From: Spongospora subterranea
Lineage: Eukaryota; Endomyxa; Phytomyxea; Plasmodiophorida; Plasmodiophoridae
DNA: 26,591 nt
Direction: 5' to 3'
NCBI GenBank assembly: GCA_900404475.1
Contig: OUQQ01000186.1
Location: 1-26,591 of the forward strand
The notes beneath the pieces were generated by a model. It was not told the origin of the DNA, did no database searches, and worked only from the letters and a program-made list of their open reading frames with translations. The position numbers and the translations under genes are program-made. Below, piece after piece: positions 1 to 9,796 of the stretch. Positions within the stretch are counted from its first letter, which is position 1. Each line of letters starts with the position of its first letter.

Positions 1-257
1 GAGTCGTGACATTAAGGAAGTTGACACTACGGGAGTTGCTAGAGTCATGACATTGAGTCGTGACATTAAGGAAGTTGACACTACGGGAGTTGCTAGAGTC
101 ATGACATTTTGAGGAAATTAATAGAGTCGTGACATTAAGGGAGTTGACAGAATCATGACACAAAGAGAGTTGATAGAGTCATGACACTAATGGGTTGATA
201 AAGTCACGACATTATGGATGTTAATCATGACATTAAGGGTGTTAATTGAGTCATGAC
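1..257. repeat. Minisatellite with perfect 54-bp tandem duplication
   Basis: Positions 1-54 and 55-108 are identical. From 109 to about 257 the same theme continues in degenerate form: a GAGTCRTGACATTA-like word alternates with GGAGTTGA-like words at roughly 25-29 bp. The 54-bp unit is itself a dimer of this shorter word. The array starts at the window edge, so its true length is unknown. No coding function is apparent. Confidence 0.9.
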
Positions 258-827
258 AGATTATGTCATTATAAGCAATCAAACTACTGCTATATTGGAG
301 TATAATTGTTATTAGTTCATGCAAACTCTTCTGTGGATTAAGTAACAACAACTCATGTAACTCTGTGCCAGGATTATCCCCTCTCATGTCTTTGACTGTG
401 CTGCCATTGCTTATTACCCACTGATTCCGATGCGGTTATGCCCGGGACGGACAGTGCCAAAACAAATCACGAGTAGGATAGGCAGTTGAAACATTAGAAT
501 CATAAGCGTGGCCGCCTCACATTCAGGTCGGTGGACTGTCGGTGGTGCTTTGTCCACGCGTCGACAATCCACTCAGTTATGTTCGCACCAGTGGTCAAAC
601 TTAGTCAATCATCAGTAACAGTACATACACACATCGGATCTACCAGTCAGCCCCAGTGGCCAGTGTTCAACAGGCGAAAGGGGCAGAGCACTTCGTGGTC
701 ACACACAGCTAATGTAACAGACATGCAGTGATTCTTAAACACTGATATTGGGCACTTCCTGCACGTCCCTAAAAAGAGGTGCGCAGACTAACCGAAAATA
801 TTCGAAGATTTAGTAAATTAGATCGAC
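258..827. other. No gene recognised; upstream region of kynureninase
   Basis: I see only short open frames here (for example a 66-codon frame at 531-731 on the plus strand) with no recognisable protein pattern and no convincing splice partners. The region between the minisatellite and the kynureninase ATG probably contains that gene's promoter and 5' UTR. I could not identify a specific promoter element. Confidence 0.4.
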
Positions 828-2658
828 ATGGCGGAGATCGTAGAAAAAACTGCTTCTGAATTGGGGTTATCCTACGCAACGGAGGAATTTTCAAATGTTA
901 TGGACACGCACGATCCTCTTAGGATTTATAGGTCTGAATTTGCATTTCCATCAGCGGCAACGGAGCAACCGTACATTTACTTATGTGGTATATCTCTAAG
1001 AAAAGGAGCATGGAATACTATTTATCTGCTTGCTCAGGAAACTCACTTGGGCTTATGCCGTTTTCGGCAAAATCGAAAGTCAACCAATCTTTGGACAAAT
1101 GGTTTGTTCACGAGCTAAGTGAGTATCACTAGATTAGAAAATAATTCCTGCAATAGGGCAACTTCAGGGGTTAATGGACATTTTGAGGGCCCAGATAAAT
1201 GGGTAGATGCTGAAGGAATCGCTTGTCGGCTCATGACTGAAATTGTCGGTGCAAATGAAAGTGAAATCGCCATCATGAACGGGTAAGCAAATCTCTCTTA
1301 ATACCCTGGTGTCTGACAGCTGAACTGCTTCAGATTGTCAGTTAATTTGCATCTCATGTTGACCTCTTTTTTCCGCCCAACAAAGGACCGTTTCAAGATC
1401 CTAGTTGAAGATGGCTTATTTTGTTCTGATTCTCACGTCATACTATCACAACTACGATTGCACGGGCTATGTCCAGAAGAAGCCCTTCTGAAAGCCAAAC
1501 CGGAATCCGGACGTGATTTTTTGGCAACCGAGGATATTATTCAACAAATTGAAGCTGCGGGCGATAGTCTCTGTCTGGTTTTCTTTAGCGGTGTCCAGTA
1601 TTATACAGGCCAAGTAAGTTATATGATCTCCCAGACACATACTGAGCGTTAATCTAAATGTGATCCAGTTCTTCGATATGGCAGCGATCACCGCGGCAGG
1701 GCATAAAGTTGGCGCTCGCGTTGGTTTCGATCTGGCTCATGCCGTTGGCAATGTTGTAAGTGGCGGTGTATGTTTCTAATTTTGGTTGAGTGGTTGAACA
1801 TGTATTTAGGAGCTTCACCTACACGATTGGAATGTGGACTTTGCTGTATGATGATATCAACCCCTACTGATTATGGATGACCAATGTGATCATAGTGCTG
1901 GTGTTCGTATAAATACCTAAACGCAGGGCCAGGAGGCATTGCTGGAGCATTTGTCCATGAGATGCACGACTCGAGCTCTTTTCAGAGATTGGACGGTTGG
2001 CAAGGTCAAGCACTGGAAGACGTGTTCTTGATGCGTCCTGTACATAATCCAGCAAAAGGAGCGGCTGCCTATCGAATATCGTAACACCGAATTTGAAACA
2101 TTCTGTCGATACTAATTTCCACCTGTGTTCAGAAACCCGTGCATTTTGTCGATATCATCTCTGATCGGCGCATTGGAAGTAAGTGTGGCTAAACATCTCA
2201 TTTTTTGTTTGGGAGATTCACCTTTCTTGGATTCAGATTTTTCAAAAGGCTACAATGTCTCGAATAACGGCGAAGCAGGTATAAATGCCTTCAATTTAGC
2301 CTAATTGGTGCTAATGACTGCCCAGATCTTGTTGACAGGATATCTGGAGCTGCTTCTGAAACAGACTCTGTTACCTGAAGATATGTTGCAGATAACGCCG
2401 GCTAATCCACGCGACCGTGGATCGCAACTGTCCATCAAGTTTACTAAACCTGTATGACTGATGATGTTTCGGAAACGGAAAGAACAGTGACAAGTTTTTC
2501 AGATACGAGATGTTCAAGGCTATCTGCAAAAGAACGGCGTCATTTGTGATGTTCGCAAACCAGGAGTTCTCCGAATAACCCCGGCTCCTCTCTATAACTC
2601 GTTCAACGACGTATATAAGTTCGTCATGCTACTAAGAGATGCCGTCGACAGTGTCTGA
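828..2658 (+). CDS. KYNU: Kynureninase (11 exons)
   Basis: PLP-dependent hydrolase of tryptophan catabolism that cleaves kynurenine or 3-hydroxykynurenine to anthranilate or 3-hydroxyanthranilate plus alanine. Ten introns inferred: 988-1037, 1123-1156, 1283-1333, 1614-1668, 1756-1809, 1846-1895, 2081-2132, 2179-2236, 2279-2325 and 2452-2502. The spliced product is 442 aa, close to the roughly 465 aa of the human enzyme. Family landmarks appear in order: [57 protein letters not shown], the PLP-lysine motif [19 protein letters not shown], and the C-terminal [16 protein letters not shown]. All key motifs are present, so the enzyme should be active. The ATG at 828 fits the short N-terminus of the family. 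An AATAAA lies at 2712-2717, 54 nt after the stop. It suggests an aerobic eukaryote able to degrade tryptophan and possibly make NAD de novo. Confidence 0.95.
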
Positions 2659-2988
2659 AAGATAGTTTCGCCTTGGCTCATCCAGATCCTCGGAAATATG
2701 CCAGCAACAATAATAAAACACGCATTGCCAAGTCAGATTACTCAAATTGTTTTCATATTGTTGTGTCGCCCATCTGGCTCAGTTAGCAGCATCGACGCTA
2801 AGTCCGGAACAGGGGGCCGGCCGACCCGGTTCGGACTCGGTTGCTTTGGGTGGGGTACAGTTGCAGCCGATTACAGGCAAGTGATCATCAACCGACGGGG
2901 AGATCGTCGACCTGGAGTGGAGTTACGGTAACAGTTGACGACGCCCCATCACTGACACATTGCCATCCCTTTCTCGCCCCAATCCGAC
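2659..2988. other. Intergenic region, kynureninase 3' end to SAP18 5' end
   Basis: Contains the AATAAA at 2712-2717 that probably ends the kynureninase transcript, then a GC-rich stretch near 2810-2850 that could be part of the SAP18 promoter. Open frames here, such as 2698-2931, show no recognisable protein. An in-frame stop at 2953-2955 separates them from the SAP18 start. Confidence 0.5.
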
Positions 2989-3594
2989 ATGTCATTCATC
3001 CATCCGGATCGCCAATCCCGACATGCCAACCCGTCATCGCGGAATCCAGCGCGGCATGCATCACCCCCACGACGTCAAAATGCCCAGCCAAATCGACGAC
3101 AGGACGATCGGCCGAATCGTCGCCAGAGTGATCCTCCCTCGCGTCCAATCGATGTCAAACCGCGTGCGACGCCTCCTGCTATCGTTGATAGGGAGAAGGT
3201 TCATAATGTGTTTATTAATCTGTCTGGCCGCTTATTGTTTCGCCAGGTTTGTCCCTTATTGCTGAGGGTTTTCATAAAAGAAAATGGTGCTTTCACAGCA
3301 GACGATTTTACATTCGACATAAGTCAGTTGACGCCAGGAGAAATGCAGATATACACTTGGCGGGACGCCACACTCCTCGAACTCGTGGAAGCAATTCGGA
3401 GTGCGACACCATCGGCGCGGCGTAATTCAGCGAAAATTGAGGTGTCACTTGCCTTTCCTAGTAGCCGCGATGGAATGACCGTTCGCCGTATTGGGTCATT
3501 GCACACCGGACGGGCTGGCTCTGAAGATCACCTCTCCCTCGCAGAGTCTCGCTTCGAAACCGGTGATTTCCTGGCAGTCTCTATTTTCACGTAA
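2989..3594 (+). CDS. SAP18: SAP18, Sin3/ASAP complex ubiquitin-fold subunit (2 exons)
   Basis: SAP18 is a small ubiquitin-fold protein of the Sin3 histone-deacetylase complex and the exon-junction-associated ASAP/PSAP complexes in the nucleus. One intron inferred at 3199-3246 gives 185 aa. The C-terminal 120 residues match the family: DREK joined to VCPLLLRVF, the acidic loop, QIYTWRDATLLELVEAIR, a basic stretch, RRIGSLHTGR and FETGDFLAVSIF. The first 65 or so residues form an arginine-, proline- and asparagine-rich extension absent from human SAP18 (153 aa). ATG 2989 is the first after an in-frame stop. The 48-nt intron is a multiple of three and contains no stop, so retention would insert 16 residues just before the first strand. 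The donor, GTTCAT, is weak. Confidence 0.93.
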   Translation: MSFIHPDRQSRHANPSSRNPARHASPPRRQNAQPNRRQDDRPNRRQSDPPSRPIDVKPRATPPAIVDREKVHNVFINLSGRLLFRQVCPLLLRVFIKENGAFTADDFTFDISQLTPGEMQIYTWRDATLLELVEAIRSATPSARRNSAKIEVSLAFPSSRDGMTVRRIGSLHTGRAGSEDHLSLAESRFETGDFLAVSIFT

Positions 3595-4372
3595 CTTCCT
3601 TCCTTATCATAATAATTGTCACCATAATGACTATAATACATTTGAGTTTAATCCAGCGATTTTGTGAGGTCTTTTACCGTCCAAAGGATTGCATGATTTG
3701 CGCTCATGCCGAAGCCTCAAACTTTTTGTAATTTAATTGCTGTAATGTACTTTTTCAAGTGGCTATTCCGCCAATTCGAAATTATAGGTCCACTTTAGTC
3801 GATGTTTTCGACAAACTCTTTTGGATTTTGATTACTACTTACTACATCACGTGATTCATCCATTTAAAAACGAATGTACGGAGCCTTATGAACAACAACC
3901 ATCGCAGAACGCTACAACTTAGACAAGTTGGAGTATGGATGCGCGAACAACCTAGGCAAGTTGGAGGATGGATGCGATTCGCGAGAAGAATTTGAAGTCG
4001 TTCACCAATAATGACTTGTCATCGGCACGAATCAATATTTACTGGGCACGAATCAAAATTTACAATATATTCCATTTAAGTCTATATGTATGGAAGCACT
4101 GTACGAATAGGAAAAGATCACGCGGGCAGAGAATACACAATTACTAGCAAGTGTAAATCAATTGACATCCATAAATATCAAACACAGAGGACATGTAGTT
4201 TCTATTTCAGTACAGATGATTAGGATTTGGGTTGGACAATAGGCAAACAATGAGCACTCGCTTATAAATGTTGAGACCGTTGGAATGTTCCCAGCTGCGA
4301 CTCTACATGCACCCGTTGCCCTTTGATGTTATTCGAACAGCGCATAGGTTATATATATGAATCGATCAACAT
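3595..4372. repeat. AT-rich intergenic region with short direct repeats
   Basis: No gene recognised. Two small direct repeats are visible. AGRCAAGTTGGAGKATGGATGCG occurs at about 3921 and again about 33 nt later. GCACGAATCAAWATTTAC occurs at about 4025 and about 4047. These look like local slippage duplications. The region separates SAP18 from the minus-strand block beginning at 4373. Confidence 0.5.
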
Positions 4373-4986
4373 TTAAACGAATAGGATGACACCAACCAGG
4401 AATACAGGAACATACACTCCTTTCTCGAACGATGTGATATTACAGGACGACGAGTAGAATCCACGTCCAATGGGCTTGGCAAGCCAAGCATGATCGTCAG
4501 TGGCGATATCGGCGACAATCGCGTTGCCAACCCTTTTGGCAGTGAAACTTAAAGGCTCAGGAATCACCACCGCAAACAACCAATCGAAGGAACTGGCGGA
4601 ATCAACCCACCGACAAGGTACACGCCAAAATTATGGAACCCAATAATCCCAATTAGAATATGTATCGCTTGATAATTCGCTTTGTCTGATGCCAAGGCCG
4701 CTCAACCTTTCAGATGAACGCGACAGACACAGTTTTTGACACAGTTTTCTGGATTGGAACACTTAAACACGTTGATCTCGATACCATACTCCGTCATCGT
4801 CAACTTAGCAAAGACTACAACATGAGGCGGACGAAGTGTACGATAACCACATTTGAATGAACTAACATATCTGCTATGTTCTTCTAGCAAAAACACGATT
4901 CGAAGCCTGTCTTGCATGGTCTTACAGCGAGTTTGATCATCATCCCTTATTGATGATGCGCATTCATTTATTACGATAATGGACAC
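4373..4986 (-). CDS. Unidentified minus-strand coding segments, Cys-rich then hydrophobic C-terminus
   Basis: I do not recognise this gene. An open segment read from 4986 to 4702 is cysteine-rich near its end (KCSNPENCVKNCVC). A second segment in another frame, ending at 4373-4375, finishes in a hydrophobic tail (GVYVPVFLVGVILFV) resembling a GPI-anchor signal or terminal membrane segment. Between them, in the frame of the first segment but after a TGA, lies another hydrophobic stretch (IHILIGIIGFHNFGVYLVGG). No canonical GT-AG intron I tried joins them cleanly. The first ATG in the upstream segment is at 4917, and a possible AATAAA for the neighbouring transporter overlaps it (4967-4972). 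It may be a small secreted or membrane protein, or a decayed gene. Confidence 0.35.
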
Positions 4987-5026
4987 TCCAGTGCTTGCCG
5001 AGACAAGCTGTGGGAACTCTGATTTT

Positions 5027-6761
5027 TCAAAAAATTAAGGGAGATAACTTTTCCTCTATTGACAGGCTTGATTCCCTTGAATGAACTGTCAAATCCTCAT
5101 AATCGGACTCTAGAGTGCGCTGATAGGGTAATGGATCACAACCGTCGGAAGGGAGGTTTTGGTTGGCCGTTTCCCTTGGTAGCGTAAGGGCTGCAATAGC
5201 AGCAAAGAAGCCAAACATTGAAAATACACCTGTAGCAAGAGTGATCGATCCGTCTTCTGAAACGAAACTTGTAAAAACCCCAGCAATTCTTGCAAAGCAG
5301 GATGCTAATCCGAATCCGCTGCTACGAAGTGAAGTGGGATAACTCTCAGCCGTTGTCACATACAGCGAGATAAATGCAGCAGAAACGCTGCCACGAACAA
5401 TAAACGTGCAAATCACACTTACTGCTTCGGAGAATCCCCAGCTGAGTAGCCCACAAAACACCGACGTGATCATGTAAAGGACTCCAAGTGTTCGCTTTCG
5501 CCCAAACCTGTCAATGAAAAACAATGGAACAAGAAATCCTGGAAATTCGGCAACGCTTGAAATCAGTATGTCTCTATACTTGTTCTTGGTGGAAAAAAAC
5601 CGCGGCGATGCAAGAATGATCCCATAATAGACTAAGCTGGAACTAAACCACAAAAGCCACAATCTCATTGTGGTTGCAGAGAAGTGAACAACCAGGGATT
5701 TGACGTTTTCTCGTACACTGTCGGCGACTTTTGCGCCGTTGTCAGAAATTTCCCAGTTTTCCAAGTGTAGAGTTCCGTTGTTGGTTCGGGATACTGAATT
5801 CAGAAGAGAATGTGCTTCTTTCAGTCGATATTTCATGATCAGAAATCTGGGAGATTCAGGAGAATCGAATGCCATAAACGCTATGATAAACACTGGCAGC
5901 GACGATAAAATGAGCAGGATCCTCCAGCCATAGCGCGGCAGAACATACCAAGCTATAAGAACTTGAAATATGGCGCCGCCACTGCAAAGGCTTCATCAAG
6001 TGATCTTCATTTATCAATGCCTGTATTACCTCCAGAATAACTGATTTACTAGTAGAATCTTCCCCCTATTTCTTGCAGGAAGAAACTCTAAACCGCCTGA
6101 TATGAGAATAACTCTTCGAGCGACTAACAATGCATCTTACCTGTAAATAAGGTAAACGCGACATGCCCACCTCCCAGTCCTACTCCTACGAAGAACCTCA
6201 AAATACAAAGCCAATATGCTGTTGGAGAAAACGCACTTAATAGGCCTAAAATGTTTCTTTTAATCTATGCAAATCCAGGGAAACAAACCCAGTACCAAAT
6301 ACAGCGATTAGAATCGTACTGGAGAAAAACCCTACCCACCGGCCAAGCGAGTCGCTGACTACTCCGCTTGCAAGATTACCCAACAAAACACCCACAAACA
6401 TTGCAGCACCAATAAAACCTTTTTCATTGTCAGATACCGCAAATCTGAAGTGCAGAATGATGAAGCAATCTACAGTACCATTATCGATTTCCATGTCTTG
6501 TCGAATTTCATCCACCAAAAACGACAGAAGTAATGCCTCCATTGCATCTCCAGCTGAGGCAAGACCGGTCAAAACCATTAACCGTCGCTAAGGGATGGAA
6601 ATTGGAAACTTCGACACAAAGCTCACTGCGCTAACCTGATATTTTCCGAAGGTCGCCTTTTCCAGGGCTTCGCTCAGCGAGACGGAAATTTTCGTTCGCT
6701 GCGAGGAGAGAACGGGGACATTGACAGGATGATTGAACGAGGGACTTCCCACAGAGCCCAT
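5027..6761 (-). CDS. SVOP/SV2-like major facilitator transporter (5 exons)
   Basis: Twelve-helix MFS carrier related to synaptic vesicle 2-related protein (SVOP) and plant or protist homologues; its substrate cannot be inferred. Exons, minus strand: 6761-6636, 6587-6296, 6245-6141, 6096-6030, 5981-5027, giving 514 aa. Recognisable features are LTGLASAGDAMEALLLSFL (TM1), the TM2-3 loop VVSDSLGR, VFGLLSAFSP, FFVGVGLGGG, GGLEFLPARNRGK, PESPRFL at the end of TM6, the TM8-9 loop IDRFGRKRT, and TTAESYPTSLRSSGFG. ATG 6761 follows an in-frame TAG. Residues around 6450-6500 form an insertion relative to human SVOP; I looked for an in-frame intron there and found none. The gene is divergent from DCTN2. 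Confidence 0.9.
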
Positions 6762-7364
6762 TGGTCCACGCCACAGCAACCAAAGAGCGATAATGAGGTA
6801 AAATATCGACTACAGTACACACAGCAATATCGGTACAGCTACAGAGTCGACACGTAACCTCGACAAACGTTACAGCGACCTATAGCCATTCACACTCCAT
6901 TCACTTAAGGGGGAACAATATCCGTCAACGTTTCACCCCTATTTTCTTTTCTTCCAGCCATTTTTCCCATGCAAGTGGGCGGGTTACGCCACAGTGTCCT
7001 ATGGGCGGGTTGCGCCACAGTGTAATGTGGACGGGTTGCGTCACAGTGTCATGTGGACGGGTTGCGCCACAGTGTCATGTGGACGGGTTGCGCCACAGTG
7101 TCATGTGGACGGGTTGCGCCACAGTGACATTTGGACGGGTTGCGCCACAGGGAATGATCTCTCCCTCCTGATACAGGGTGCGGCTGTGCGTACAGTGAAG
7201 TGTATGATGGGAACACGCGATACCCCCCAGTGCACCGTACCGTACCACGTTACCGGAATATCTACCGTTGTCCAATGACTGACGACATCAGTCACCAATG
7301 TCCAACCACCTATGATCATCTGCTCTATCGCCATTCGCATGCAATTACCCGATACAGGGGTCAG
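6762..7364. promoter_or_regulatory. Shared upstream region of divergent transporter and DCTN2 genes
   Basis: This gap of about 600 bp separates two divergently transcribed genes, so it should hold both promoters. It contains the 26-bp tandem array at 6980-7150. The DCTN2 start is uncertain, so its 3' part may be coding. No specific promoter element is identifiable. Confidence 0.45.
6980..7150. repeat. 26-bp tandem repeat, about 6.6 copies
   Basis: The unit CGGGTTGCGCCACAGTGTCA plus TGTGGA repeats almost perfectly. The first copies are slightly divergent and the central ones nearly identical. Because 26 is not a multiple of three, any frame through it cycles every 78 nt, giving an artificial repeated peptide. 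It sits between two divergent promoters. Confidence 0.92.
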
Positions 7365-8480
7365 ATGCAGCCAAACACCGATCAGGATACCGATCAGCAG
7401 AGTCTCGATCACAAATGGGTGGTGCATTCAACGCAGGAGGTTTTTCATGACTACCCTTCCTACGTAGAGAGATTGCGGACACTCCGCCAGCAATCTAATG
7501 ATGTTGAAATTACCGCTCAAGGAACGCTCGCTCCCGCATACACTCTGCCTCAACGAAAGCACGAACCTGTATGAGACATTGATAGGCCTTTTTGTTTATT
7601 CCTGACACGTTGTCGATTCTTAGGAATCCAGTGACCACGTTATCGAGACGACAGTGACTCCGGAAGATGCTCTACGAGTTTTTTCTGGGTATGAAATCGG
7701 GTTTGAGGGAAACAATCCTTTCAGGAAGATTCAAGAGTTGAAAAAAGAAGTGGATTTGGTGATGCGATACGTTCAAGAAACTGATCAGACGTTAATGCCA
7801 GATATTCAACAACTTCGAATTGACCTTTCAATCTGCACCAATATCTCTGGTTAGAACTTGAAATCAATCAAGTTTGCTGTGTGTTTTAACGCAATGCCAA
7901 TGCAGATTGCAATCGGAACTTGGTCAACAACGAACGTCAATTCAATGCTGTCGACGATGACGCCAAGTTTTCCAGTGATGTACATGAACGCCTTTCTCGC
8001 ATTGAGGAAAATCTCGCTGGTATTGACGGTGTTGAAGATAACTTCGAAAGCATTATCGACATTCTGGAAAGCAGGTTGTCATTGCTGACAGAAGACAGGC
8101 TAGACCATATTTCGCAGCGCTGCCAACGGGCGTTGAATCAAATGGACGCTGTGTCCAGAAGAATATCGGACGAGGGCAACCGGACTGATGATCGTGCACA
8201 GGAGTTGGCGTTAACGCTCGATCGATTGGAAGACATGTCGTCGTCGCTACCCCACGTCATTGATCGATTGCTAACCCTCAAGACAATGCACGAGCGCGGC
8301 GCTGACCTGAGGCGAGAAGTGACGCAGATGGAACACATCGGTAGCGCCATCGACGTTCGATTGCGAGAGAGCGAGATAGCGCTGGACATAATCCGGAAAA
8401 ATCTACAAGATAATTTACAGATCATGACGGACAACTGCTCGTTCCTCACTTCTCGCATTGAAAAGCTCGAATCTTCCTGA
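7365..8480 (+). CDS. DCTN2: Dynactin subunit 2, dynamitin/p50 (3 exons)
   Basis: p50 dynamitin forms the shoulder of dynactin, the cofactor that links cytoplasmic dynein to cargo. Introns inferred at 7569-7623 and 7850-7905 give about 334 aa (human 401). The N-terminal signature YTLPQRKHEP, then ESSDHVIET across the first junction, parallels YADLPGIARNEP.VYET of animals. GYEIGFEGN.PF.KIQELKKEVDLV matches the next block. The C-terminal 100 residues (LPHVIDRLLTLKTMHERG, then RKNLQDNLQIM and SRIEKLESS) match the conserved coiled coil. The start is the weak point: ATGs at 7275 and 7365 are both in frame, and I chose 7365 because known homologues have short N-termini. No other intron is needed. 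Confidence 0.85.
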
Positions 8481-8505
8481 ATGGCGTCCCGCACCATCTC
8501 CAAGC

Positions 8506-8520
8506 TATATATATATATAT
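8506..8520. repeat. (TA)n microsatellite
   Basis: About 7.5 TA units shortly after the DCTN2 stop, in its 3' UTR or the space between two convergent genes. A similar shorter TA run occurs near 19025-19040. Confidence 0.9.
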
Positions 8521-8613
8521 CTATTTGTGTCTGTGTATCTCCACGACCGAAATCATGTGTGATGTGGACTGGCTTCCCCAGACTCTTAGAACACAAACTT
8601 TTTAGATGATGTA

Positions 8614-9561
8614 TTACATACTGCCCATGTTCGGCGTGCACCGAATCCTAACCGACAACGTCTTGATGATATTGAAACAAGGATCCCCGAACATCTGATT
8701 GTTGGCCGCGAGAGTGCACGATTTCTTATTGAGGCACGCCTGCGACACAACTTGCAGCGATTTCGCGCTGTTGCAATTGTATTTCGGGTCGACCTTGTAC
8801 GTATCCTTGCCCACCTCCGTCTGTTTTCCATACCCGGCCCATTCAACCTGCGTGAATATCCCGTTTTTGCACGAGATCTCTCGTTGATGGTATTCGTCGA
8901 CGACGAAACCCATCGAGAACCCGCCAGCTTTGGTCGGCGGCGTCGACGACTGATTCAGTCGCGGTCTACTGTTCCCACATTGCAATCGAACGGAAAGCGT
9001 CTTGTACACGTTCTTGCACGGATCGCCAAACAGCTTGTTGGTCGCCTCCAGCTCGCACGACGACTTGCCGACGCACGCTCTGGACACCACGTCGACCGCC
9101 TTCGCGCTGGAACAGTTGAACGCCGGATCCGTTTGCGGTGCCGCTCCGGTTTGGATCTGACGGCCATAGAGCGCGATGGCGACACTTTCGAATGTTCCAC
9201 TGGGGCAAGTTACCACCCGTTTATCGTTTTCGAACACTATGGCGTCAACCATGGCTTGCTTGGGTTGTTTCTTTGAAGGATATTTGGATGTTGAATTTAG
9301 TGTTGGAGACGGAGGCGATGGTGTCTTTGTTTTTGGATACGGAGGCGATGGTGTCTTTGTTTTTGGAGATGGCGAAATGGGTGGATTTGTTGGTGAATAT
9401 GTTGCTGGTGACGGGGAGGAAGGTGGGCGGCGGGCCGAGGCGGGGGCCGGTTGAGTGCCGGGCACATGACCGCCCGATTGAGGGCATTGTTGGTCCCGAG
9501 CCCGAGCCACGCCCACGAGCAGCAGGCAGCATATAATGGCGGCGGAACGCGGCTGGAACAT
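8614..9561 (-). CDS. Secreted protein with two SUEL-type (rhamnose-binding) lectin domains
   Basis: Single-exon gene, 315 aa from the ATG at 9561. This start gives a signal peptide (MFQPRSAAIICCLLLVGVARA); an in-frame ATG at 9669 would place 36 residues before it. A proline-, serine- and threonine-rich linker follows (residues about 30-100), containing a ten-residue duplication PKTKTPSPP. Then come two Gal_Lectin/SUEL domains at about 108-195 and 222-308. Each has the family's spaced cysteines, a YGR/YGK motif and the GDPCxNxxKTLSV block. Such domains bind rhamnose or galactose. No transmembrane segment is seen, so it is probably secreted or cell-wall associated and could act in adhesion or prey recognition. 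It converges with DCTN2. Confidence 0.88.
   Translation of the reverse strand: MFQPRSAAIICCLLLVGVARARDQQCPQSGGHVPGTQPAPASARRPPSSPSPATYSPTNPPISPSPKTKTPSPPYPKTKTPSPPSPTLNSTSKYPSKKQPKQAMVDAIVFENDKRVVTCPSGTFESVAIALYGRQIQTGAAPQTDPAFNCSSAKAVDVVSRACVGKSSCELEATNKLFGDPCKNVYKTLSVRLQCGNSRPRLNQSSTPPTKAGGFSMGFVVDEYHQREISCKNGIFTQVEWAGYGKQTEVGKDTYKVDPKYNCNSAKSLQVVSQACLNKKSCTLAANNQMFGDPCFNIIKTLSVRIRCTPNMGSM
9311..9370. repeat. 30-bp tandem duplication inside the lectin linker
   Basis: Positions 9311-9340 and 9341-9370 are nearly identical and encode, on the minus strand, the duplicated Pro-Lys-Thr-Ser-rich unit of the lectin linker. The period is a multiple of three, so the frame is kept. Confidence 0.9.
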
Positions 9562-9796
9562 GGCGGATTTTGGATGATGATGACCACACACACACACGAA
9601 GATCGGGAAAACAATCCTCAACGTGCTCGAGAATTGGGGGAATTTGATGTGAGGCTTTCGCCGGATCATCTTTTGGAAAGTAAAGGCGATCGTGGTGACT
9701 CATCGGATCCGTCTTCCGGGACATAAATCAAGATCTCCGTTTTAGGGTTTTCCCCGATCGCTGACCCTGATACGGTTTATTGATTGATGTGTGTGC

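Noticed and set aside
2698..2931. Small plus-strand gene between kynureninase and SAP18
   Set aside because: No recognisable protein pattern, and it overlaps the probable poly(A) signal of kynureninase.
6440..6500. 34-nt intron (GTACTG...TTCAG) in the transporter second exon
   Set aside because: Removing it shifts the frame and introduces a stop; the continuous frame reads through to the conserved helix, so an insertion is the better model.
6980..7150. Possible CRISPR array
   Set aside because: Units are contiguous 26-mers with no unique spacers, and the surrounding genes are eukaryotic with introns; it is a tandem minisatellite.
6994..7278. Plus-strand open frame giving a repeated Arg/Gly/His/Cys peptide
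   Set aside because: It is produced by reading the 26-bp repeat in successive frames and has no family similarity.
8138..8641. Antisense 167-codon frame across DCTN2
   Set aside because: The plus strand encodes the conserved dynamitin coiled coil; the antisense frame has no pattern of its own.
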